Shown here: one piece after another, positions 1 through 5,001 of the stretch
How the letters are laid out: each line of letters begins with the position of its first letter
How positions within the stretch are numbered: the stretch's first letter is position 1
Assembly: GCA_902481695.1 (NCBI GenBank)
Contig: CABSXY010000066.1
Span: forward strand, 1 to 9,175
DNA length: 9,175 nucleotides
Direction of reading: 5' to 3'
Origin: an uncultured Haemophilus sp.
GTDB taxonomy: Bacteria > Pseudomonadota > Gammaproteobacteria > Enterobacterales > Pasteurellaceae
Translations under genes and position numbers: made by a program
The notes under the pieces: model-generated
Databases searched by the model: none
What the model was told of the DNA's origin: nothing
The model's input: only the letters and a program-made list of their open reading frames with translations

Positions 1-786
1 GTACCGATGATGGCACTCTTTTATTTAATTATGGCGGTAATTATCTTAGGCATGCATATTGATATGATCCCGACGGTAATCGCCAACATTTACAAAAGTG
101 CCTTTACTTTCCAATCTGCAGCTGGTGGAATGTTTGGTGCTTTAGTATCTAAAGCTATGATGATGGGGATTAAGCGCGGATTATTCTCTAATGAAGCGGG
201 GATGGGGTCTGCACCAAATGCCGCCGCCGCCGCTCATGTAAAACACCCGGTTAGCCAAGGTTTAGTGCAAATGCTTGGTGTGTTTGTCGATACCATGATC
301 GTCTGTACTTGTACGGCAGTGATTATTTTACTTTCCGATAACTATGGCAGTGAAACACTGAAAAGTATTTCCTTAACGCAAAACGCATTGCGTTATCATG
401 TCGGTGAATTTGGCGTACACTTCTTGGCTTTTATCTTATTGCTTTTTGCTTATTCCTCTATCATTGGTAACTATGCTTATGCGGAAAGTAACATTCGTTT
501 TATTAAAAATAAACCTTGGTTTGTATGGGCATTCCGCTTATCGGTATTATTCTTCGTTTATTTTGGTTCAGTAAAATCAGGTAATGTGGTGTGGAATTTC
601 GCGGATACCGTGATGGCTGTGATGGCAATTATTAACTTAGTCGCGATTGTTTTACTTTCCCCAATTGTGTGGAAGTTAATGAAAGACTATCAGCATCAAT
701 TAAAAGCAGGAAAAGAGCCTGAATTTAAAATTGACCTCTATCCTGAAATTAAAAAACGAGTATTAGATCATCGAATTTGGAAATAA
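1..786 (+). CDS. Sodium:alanine/glycine symporter, AGCS family (C-terminal part, 5' truncated by window edge)
   Basis: An inner-membrane secondary transporter that imports alanine or glycine with a cation. The frame is open from base 1 (codons GTA CCG ATG...), so the start lies outside the window and the first ATG at 7 is internal. The 261 visible residues are roughly the last half of a family that usually has 450-500. The block GLFSNEAGMGSAPNAAAAA, near visible residues 60-78, is the highly conserved AGCS core. It is followed by several hydrophobic spans (about residues 85-110, 135-160, 175-190, 200-222). The tail is short, charged and cytoplasmic-looking (KIDLYPEIKKRVLDHRIWK). The gene ends at TAA 784-786, 18 bases before a hairpin terminator, and converges on the bcr operon. 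AGCS members differ in preference for alanine or glycine, and this cannot be settled here. The family call is secure; the substrate is inferred. Confidence 0.93.
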   Translation, partial: VPMMALFYLIMAVIILGMHIDMIPTVIANIYKSAFTFQSAAGGMFGALVSKAMMMGIKRGLFSNEAGMGSAPNAAAAAHVKHPVSQGLVQMLGVFVDTMIVCTCTAVIILLSDNYGSETLKSISLTQNALRYHVGEFGVHFLAFILLLFAYSSIIGNYAYAESNIRFIKNKPWFVWAFRLSVLFFVYFGSVKSGNVVWNFADTVMAVMAIINLVAIVLLSPIVWKLMKDYQHQLKAGKEPEFKIDLYPEIKKRVLDHRIWK

Positions 787-804
787 ATGTTGATGGAATA
801 TAAC

Positions 805-834
805 AAAGGCGGGGGGAGTCCCGCCTTTATTGTT
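805..834 (+). terminator. Rho-independent terminator of the AGCS gene, possibly bidirectional
   Basis: A perfect 9-bp stem AAAGGCGGG (805-813) / CCCGCCTTT (820-828) with a 6-base GGGAGT loop, followed by ATTGTTTT. It lies 18 bases after the symporter stop and about 35 bases beyond the end of bcr on the other strand, so it can serve both convergent units. The T-tract on the minus side is weaker (GTTATATT). Confidence 0.85.
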
Positions 835-854
835 TTAAATTGACTTTAAAATTG

Positions 855-863
855 ACCGCACTT
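855..863 (-). repeat. DNA uptake signal sequence, overlapping the bcr stop codon
   Basis: A perfect Hin-type USS 9-mer (ACCGCACTT on the + strand, AAGTGCGGT on the - strand). The last A of the bcr TAA stop (863-865) is the first A of the USS, giving TAAAGTGCGGTCA in the sense of the gene. An AT-rich flank follows, as in the extended USS consensus. Confidence 0.95.
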
Positions 864-2053
864 TATTGTTCATTTCGATAAGTCAGGAAGTAATAAGAAA
901 GGGCAGAAATGACCACGCAAGCTGTCATTGTATAGAGCATTGGTGCCGCGGTTTCCATTTTAAAGCTTGCGACTAAGGATCCCATTACCGCGCCAACACC
1001 AAAACGTACACTTCCCATTAATGAATTTGCGGTACCCGCCATCGTTGGGAATTTCTCTAGAATAGAGGCGGTGGCATTGGAGGATATTAATGGATTTTGA
1101 CCTACAAAAAAGGCTACACCAATAGCCATTGGCCAAAAACCGAAATCAAAAAGTGCGGTTAAAAATAACCAAATTCCTGATATGAATTGTACCGCAATAC
1201 CAATTCGTAACATGGTTTCCGCACCTAATTTCAGCACAAACTTCCCATTTAAATAGGATGCGGCTGTCATAATCGCGATATTCATCATAAAGAAATAGCC
1301 GAATTGATCGACTGGAATACCATAAATACCGATATAGACAATAGAACCAGCCGTGACGAAAGCAAATAAACCACCAAAACCAAAAGAAGCTGCTGCCATA
1401 TAACCTAATACTTCTTTTTGTTTTGAAAGCATCATGAAGTTACGGGCAATAATATTAAGACGCAGTGGAATTCGATTTTCATGTTTATGGGTTTCGGGAA
1501 TAATAAAAAAGACAAGCAAGGCGGCAAGGAATCCCATCGCGCCAATCACATAAAAAATCATGTGCCAATGGAAAAATTTCACAATATATCCACCAATCAC
1601 GGGGGCAACAAGCGGTGCAATCATAAAGACAAGTGTGATGGTGGACATGACTCGAGAGAGTTGATCCTTGCTAAATAAATCTCGTAATAACGCCCCTGAA
1701 AGCACCACAGGCGCAGCACCAAAGAAACCTTGAATGAAACGCAGTGCAGTGAAACTGCCTATAGAGTGAATACCGGTTAAAATAATGGCTGTAATGGCAC
1801 CAATAATGACACCTAATAAAATAATCGGTTTACGACCAAAACTATCGCCAAAGGGCCCCCAGAATAATTGCCCTGCTGCCATGCCGTAAGCAAAGAATGT
1901 CAGCGTGTGCTGAACTTGCTCTGAGTTGATATTTAAGTCTTCAGCAATATTTAAAAAGGACGGAATATACATATCCACGCCTAAAGGCGGCAGCATCGAG
2001 AGGATGCCGAGCGTGGCGATAAAAATAAAGGTAGGTTTAATATTTTGGCTCAT
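863..2053 (-). CDS. bcr: Bcr/CflA family drug efflux MFS transporter
   Basis: A 396-residue, 12-helix major facilitator transporter of the DHA1 Bcr/CflA subfamily. E. coli Bcr exports bicyclomycin and sulfonamides by proton antiport. Visible marks are DMYIPS at residues 27-32 (typical of Bcr/CflA), motif A GPFGDSFGRKP at 66-76, motif B with R105 and Q108-G109 (LRFIQG), and antiporter motif C around APVIGGYI at 150-157. The length matches E. coli Bcr. The start codon follows the rsuA stop by one base (TAATATG) and has no good Shine-Dalgarno sequence, so translation is probably coupled to rsuA. It is the last gene of the minus-strand operon. An internal USS (1151-1159) encodes Thr-Ala-Leu in the later part of the protein, and another overlaps the stop codon. 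The subfamily call is firm. The actual substrate is unknown; it could be a peptide or metabolite as well as a drug. Confidence 0.92.
   Translation of the reverse strand: MSQNIKPTFIFIATLGILSMLPPLGVDMYIPSFLNIAEDLNINSEQVQHTLTFFAYGMAAGQLFWGPFGDSFGRKPIILLGVIIGAITAIILTGIHSIGSFTALRFIQGFFGAAPVVLSGALLRDLFSKDQLSRVMSTITLVFMIAPLVAPVIGGYIVKFFHWHMIFYVIGAMGFLAALLVFFIIPETHKHENRIPLRLNIIARNFMMLSKQKEVLGYMAAASFGFGGLFAFVTAGSIVYIGIYGIPVDQFGYFFMMNIAIMTAASYLNGKFVLKLGAETMLRIGIAVQFISGIWLFLTALFDFGFWPMAIGVAFFVGQNPLISSNATASILEKFPTMAGTANSLMGSVRFGVGAVMGSLVASFKMETAAPMLYTMTACVVISALSYYFLTYRNEQ
1151..1159 (+). repeat. DNA uptake signal sequence inside bcr
   Basis: A perfect AAGTGCGGT on the + strand. Read through bcr it encodes Thr-Ala-Leu within a hydrophobic stretch (LTALFDFGF). 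It is followed by TTAAAAATAA, matching the AT-rich flank of the extended USS. Confidence 0.93.
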
Positions 2054-2054
2054 A

Positions 2055-2753
2055 TTATTTCACTAAATTATCGATTTCTTCCTGCGTGAGAGGACGATAT
2101 TCGCCTTCTTCTAAGCTTTCATCTAATTCAACGTTGCCTATTTTCCAACGGTGTAGCGCGACGACCTTATTACCAAGGGCTGCAAACATTCGTTTCACTT
2201 GGTGATAGCGCCCTTCAGAGATAGTCAGATTGACGTTGTAATCGTCTAATATTTCTAATTTCGCTGGCTTAGTGGGTTCTTTTTCACCACGTAACAAAAT
2301 GCCTTCTTCACAGGCTGAAGCATAATGATTTTCGACCGGATCGGCTAAGGTCACTAAATAGGTTTTTTCGCATTGATGTTTTGGTGAAGTAATACGATGT
2401 GACCATTGACCATCATCCGTTAATAGCACGAGTCCTGTGGTATCCACATCTAATCGTCCAGCGCTGTGTAACTTGCCAGAAAGAGGCGGTTCAAAGAACT
2501 GATAAATGGTGGGGTAGTCTCCATCATCGTGAGAGCAAACGTAGCCTTGTGGCTTATGCAACATAAAATATTGCCCTTCTTCTACCCAAGGCAACAATTC
2601 ATCTTCAAAATAAATTTCATCTTCTAGGCTTACTTTGGTCGCACCATTTTTCACAATTTCACCATTAATTTTGACCGCACTTTGGCGAATGGCCTTGGTG
2701 GCTTGTGAACGGGTTAAGCCTGTATTCTCGGCAATAAATTTATCTAGTCGCAT
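2055..2753 (-). CDS. rsuA: 16S rRNA pseudouridine(516) synthase
   Basis: Converts U516 of 16S rRNA to pseudouridine during assembly of the small ribosomal subunit. The 232 residues match the usual RsuA length. An N-terminal S4 RNA-binding domain covers about residues 1-50 (MRLDKFIAENTGLTRSQA...VKINGEIV). The catalytic motif is GRLDVDTTGL at 99-108, with D102 at the position of the E. coli RsuA catalytic aspartate. The later conserved block EGRYHQVKRMFAALGNKV lies near 180-197. The ATG at 2753 is supported by AAGAG six bases upstream, which overlaps the TAA of the preceding gene. The gene sits 9 bases after the DUF1919 gene and 1 base before bcr; an rsuA-bcr pair is also present in E. coli, so the linkage is old. 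A USS (2674-2682) lies in the S4 domain and encodes Ser-Ala-Val. RluB/E/F are related, but size, catalytic motif and neighbour all favour RsuA. Confidence 0.95.
   Translation of the reverse strand: MRLDKFIAENTGLTRSQATKAIRQSAVKINGEIVKNGATKVSLEDEIYFEDELLPWVEEGQYFMLHKPQGYVCSHDDGDYPTIYQFFEPPLSGKLHSAGRLDVDTTGLVLLTDDGQWSHRITSPKHQCEKTYLVTLADPVENHYASACEEGILLRGEKEPTKPAKLEILDDYNVNLTISEGRYHQVKRMFAALGNKVVALHRWKIGNVELDESLEEGEYRPLTQEEIDNLVK
2674..2682 (-). repeat. DNA uptake signal sequence inside rsuA
   Basis: A perfect ACCGCACTT on the + strand. On the coding strand it reads AAGTGCGGT and is translated as part of Gln-Ser-Ala-Val-Lys in the S4 domain. The flank CAAAATTAAT fits the AT-rich extension. Confidence 0.93.
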
Positions 2754-2762
2754 CGTAAACTC

Positions 2763-3392
2763 TTATTTTTGATTGAACCAGCTGACGTAATCAAACTGAT
2801 CGTAATATTTTTCGCCATTCCAACCGGAAAAAGTAAATAAATCGCCCACTTCGCCTTCGTTTTCAAAGCCTTTAATGTAGAAAGCGGATTTTAATTCGGG
2901 ATATGGCTTGTGGGTAAAGACGACTTTGTTTGGATAAGGCAAGTTATCGAAGGCTTGCAAATCCTCATATTTTGCACCTTTTCCACCATCTTTATCTGTC
3001 ATCATAATAAACAAATTATCGAGGTCTAAACGCTGTGAGCGTGCTTCCCACTTTTCCCGAGCCTCTTGTTCGGAGTGGTAGTGCATAAAGTGCACTTTAA
3101 GATCACCTAATAGACCAACTGGGTACGGTTTTTCTGTTTGTATAAATTGAAGCGGTTGTGCTTGATAGAATGTGATGTTCTGTAGATAGCGAACAAAATC
3201 GCTTGGGTCTAAATAAAGGTTAACAAACGGAGAATTAAAAGGCTGATTGAGATCGTGCAAAATAAATGCACCGACACAGTTTGCAGAAATTACTGACATG
3301 CCTTGGTTGGTTAACCGTTGTTGGAAGGTTTTGTTAATCGCTTTCCGTTGTAATTTATTGATGGCACTTCTAAATTTAGAAAACAAACTCAT
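2763..3392 (-). CDS. DUF1919 family protein of unknown function
   Basis: A 209-residue, probably cytoplasmic protein: no signal peptide or membrane span, and a basic N-terminus (about residues 1-27) that could bind nucleic acid or membrane. The core resembles DUF1919. It has SANCVGAFILHDL at 36-48, FNSPFVNLYLDPSDF at 52-66, YPVGLLGDLKVHFMHY at 90-105, the KWEARSQRL segment at 114-122 and DNLFIMMTDKDGG at 125-137. The C-terminus is aromatic (YYDQFDYVSWFNQ). DUF1919 proteins in other bacteria are often annotated with exopolysaccharide synthesis, but no biochemistry is established to my knowledge. Here it is the first gene of an operon with rsuA (9-base gap) and bcr, which gives no clear functional clue. 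The ATG at 3392 is backed by AGGA eight bases upstream (complement of 3401-3404). It resembles a Haemophilus hypothetical gene that also neighbours rsuA and malic enzyme. The family call is from memory of the motif pattern. Confidence 0.82.
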   Translation of the reverse strand: MSLFSKFRSAINKLQRKAINKTFQQRLTNQGMSVISANCVGAFILHDLNQPFNSPFVNLYLDPSDFVRYLQNITFYQAQPLQFIQTEKPYPVGLLGDLKVHFMHYHSEQEAREKWEARSQRLDLDNLFIMMTDKDGGKGAKYEDLQAFDNLPYPNKVVFTHKPYPELKSAFYIKGFENEGEVGDLFTFSGWNGEKYYDQFDYVSWFNQK

Positions 3393-3420
3393 TATTTATA
3401 TCCTGTATATTTTTTGCGAT

Positions 3421-3449
3421 ATAGTAACGTTTTTGCTTCTGAATGTGAA
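3421..3449 (-). promoter_or_regulatory. Candidate sigma-70 promoter of the DUF1919-rsuA-bcr operon
   Basis: On the minus strand TTCACA (complement of 3444-3449, five of six bases of the -35 consensus) and TACTAT (complement of 3421-3426, four of six of the -10) are separated by exactly 17 bases. Transcription would start near 3414, leaving a leader of about 20 bases with the AGGA ribosome site. No transcript data support it here. Confidence 0.55.
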
Positions 3450-3459
3450 GAAAAGACAA

Positions 3460-3468
3460 AAGTGCGGT
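3460..3468 (+). repeat. DNA uptake signal sequence in the divergent intergenic region
   Basis: A perfect AAGTGCGGT followed by CGATTTCACTCATATTTTT, between the divergent starts of the DUF1919 operon and maeB. It lies just upstream of the minus-strand -35 box and does not overlap it. Confidence 0.94.
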
Positions 3469-3542
3469 CGATTTCACTCATATTTTTGTAATAAATGTGT
3501 AAAATTTTTGCGGTATGTCACAAAATTCTCTTAAAAAGAGAG

Positions 3543-3548
3543 TATAAT
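3543..3548 (+). promoter_or_regulatory. Candidate -10 box for maeB
   Basis: A consensus TATAAT lies 44 bases before the preferred maeB start. No good -35 hexamer sits at 16-18 bases upstream (ACAAAA at 17 bases is a two-of-six match; GTCACA is better but 20 bases away). The promoter may therefore be weak alone or depend on an activator. Confidence 0.5.
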
Positions 3549-3592
3549 GGCGCAAATTTTATTTAACCTAAGTGAAAATGGAGTATTTTTAT

Positions 3593-4867
3593 ATGAGCGA
3601 ACAATTGCGCCAAGCCGCATTAGATTTTCATGAATTCCCAATTCCGGGGAAAATTGCCGTTACCCCAACCAAATCGCTAGAAACCCAGCATGATTTAGCC
3701 CTTGCTTATTCTCCAGGTGTTGCAGAGCCTTGTCTCGAAATTGAAAAAGATCCTTCTGCTGCAAGCCGTTATACTGCTCGTGCTAATTTAGTGGCCGTGA
3801 TTTCAAATGGTACTGCCGTATTAGGTTTAGGAAATATTGGTGCACTTGCCTCAAAACCTGTTATGGAAGGGAAAGGTGTATTGTTCAAAAAATTTGCCGG
3901 CATCAATGTATTTGATATTGAAATCAATGAACATGATCCAGATAAATTAATCGATATCATCGCTTCACTAGAGCCAACGTTTGGTGGCATTAACCTTGAA
4001 GATATCAAAGCACCGGAATGTTTCCACATTGAAAAAGCATTGCGTGAACGTATGGGAATTCCGGTATTCCATGATGACCAACACGGTACAGCTATCATCG
4101 TCGGTGCGGCTGCATTAAACGGTTTAGAAATTATTGGTAAAAATATTGCTGATGTTCGCTTAGTGGTTAATGGGGCTGGTGCTTCTGCTATTGCTTGTAC
4201 GAACTTGCTTCGTGCGTTAGGTTTCAAAAAAGAAAATATCACTATGTGTGACTCAAAAGGTGTGATTTTCAAAGGCCGTGGCGATAACATGGATGAAACC
4301 AAACAATTTTATGCCATTGAAGATAATGGCTGGCGTACATTAGCGGATGCCGTTAAGGGAGCTGATGTGTTCTTAGGTTGCTCTAAAGCAGGTGCATTAA
4401 AACCTGAAATGGTGAAAACCATGGCAGAAAATCCATTAATCTTAGCATTGGCTAACCCTGTGCCTGAAATTACCCCAGATGAAGCGAAAGCAGTACGTCC
4501 GGATGCGATTGTTTGTACTGGTCGTTCAGACTTTCCAAACCAAGTTAATAATGTGCTTTGTTTCCCATTCTTATTCCGTGGTGCTTTAGATGTAGGTGCA
4601 ACAGCGATTAATGAGGAAATGAAATTAGCGGCTTCTCATGCAATTGCAAGTCTTGCGAAAGAACCGGTTCCATTAGAAATTATTGCTAATTATGGTGCGT
4701 TATCTTTTGGACCTGATTATGTGATTCCAACACCATTTGATCCACGCTTATTGTTTACTGTATCTTCTGCGGTAGCGAAAAAAGCGATGGAAACAGGTGT
4801 AGCAACACGTCCAATTACTGATTGGGCAGCTTATGAAAAACAATTAAAAGCATTAGTTGCAGCTTAA
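3593..4867 (+). CDS. maeB: NADP-dependent malic enzyme, single-domain form without the PTA domain
   Basis: Decarboxylates malate to pyruvate with reduction of NAD(P)+; the NADP preference is inferred from similarity to MaeB. The ATG at 3593 is preferred over in-frame GTG 3572 and ATG 3578. It has GGAG (3580-3583) nine bases upstream, and its protein begins MSEQLRQAALDFHEFP, aligning with E. coli MDDQLKQSALDFHEFP. In the resulting 424 residues, AYSPGVAEPC (about 38-47) and the HDDQHGTA block (about 159-166) are malic-enzyme signatures. NGAGASAIAC (about 195-204) is the Rossmann nucleotide-binding loop. PTPFDPRLLF is near the end. E. coli MaeB has about 759 residues because a phosphotransacetylase-like domain follows. 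Here the protein stops at the domain border (YEKQLKALVAA) and a terminator follows at once, with no PTA-like remnant in any frame. It is monocistronic by its surroundings. Confidence 0.95.
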   Translation: MSEQLRQAALDFHEFPIPGKIAVTPTKSLETQHDLALAYSPGVAEPCLEIEKDPSAASRYTARANLVAVISNGTAVLGLGNIGALASKPVMEGKGVLFKKFAGINVFDIEINEHDPDKLIDIIASLEPTFGGINLEDIKAPECFHIEKALRERMGIPVFHDDQHGTAIIVGAAALNGLEIIGKNIADVRLVVNGAGASAIACTNLLRALGFKKENITMCDSKGVIFKGRGDNMDETKQFYAIEDNGWRTLADAVKGADVFLGCSKAGALKPEMVKTMAENPLILALANPVPEITPDEAKAVRPDAIVCTGRSDFPNQVNNVLCFPFLFRGALDVGATAINEEMKLAASHAIASLAKEPVPLEIIANYGALSFGPDYVIPTPFDPRLLFTVSSAVAKKAMETGVATRPITDWAAYEKQLKALVAA

Positions 4868-4880
4868 TCTTTCTCTTCCG

Positions 4881-4889
4881 AAGTGCGGT
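4881..4889 (+). repeat. DNA uptake signal sequence, left arm of inverted pair
   Basis: A perfect AAGTGCGGT, 13 bases after the maeB stop. It pairs with the opposite-facing USS at 4910-4918 to form the terminator stem. Confidence 0.95.
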
Positions 4890-4909
4890 CAAAAATGATG
4901 ATATTTTTA

Positions 4910-4918
4910 ACCGCACTT
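4910..4918 (-). repeat. DNA uptake signal sequence, right arm of inverted pair
   Basis: A perfect ACCGCACTT on the + strand, forming the 3' arm of the maeB terminator hairpin. Confidence 0.95.
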
Positions 4919-5001
4919 TGTGTTTTTTTATCTGTCTATGAAAGGAATGGCACATTAGCGTGCTTTAAATTAATTAAAGGGTAGCGATTCCCTTAGGACT
5001 T

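Larger units (their letters stand above)
4881..4929 (+). terminator. maeB terminator built from an inverted USS pair
   Basis: The arms 4881-4896 and 4903-4918 form a 16-bp stem with a single C-A mismatch and a GATGAT loop. A run of seven T (4923-4929) follows four bases later. Both arms contain a complete 9-base USS. Inverted USS pairs acting as terminators are well known in Haemophilus influenzae. Confidence 0.9.

Noticed and set aside
1481..1678. Short + strand open frame inside bcr, and similar ones at 4974-5177 (-) and 7029-7250 (+)
   Set aside because: All lie antisense to well supported genes and their translations have no protein-like conservation pattern.
3495..3522. TGTGT ... TCACA as a CRP site upstream of maeB
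   Set aside because: The half sites are 18 bases apart instead of the required 6, so they cannot form a standard CRP operator.
3247..3534. A 95-codon + strand open frame crossing the DUF1919 start and the intergenic region
   Set aside because: It runs through the promoter region and antisense to the DUF1919 gene; low-complexity protein with no ribosome site.
3531..3540. Inverted repeat around CTCTTAAAAAGAG before the maeB -10 as an operator or terminator
   Set aside because: Only a 4-bp stem with no T-tract; expected by chance in AT-rich DNA.
3769..4302. A 177-codon open frame on the minus strand inside maeB
   Set aside because: It lies entirely opposite the strongly conserved malic enzyme, its protein shows no family features, and it has no ribosome site; a shadow of maeB codon use.
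4938..4958. A possible leader peptide (ATG AAA GGA ATG GCA CAT TAG) before the sulfatase gene
   Set aside because: Six codons only, no ribosome site, no regulatory codon run and no attenuator hairpin between it and the gene.
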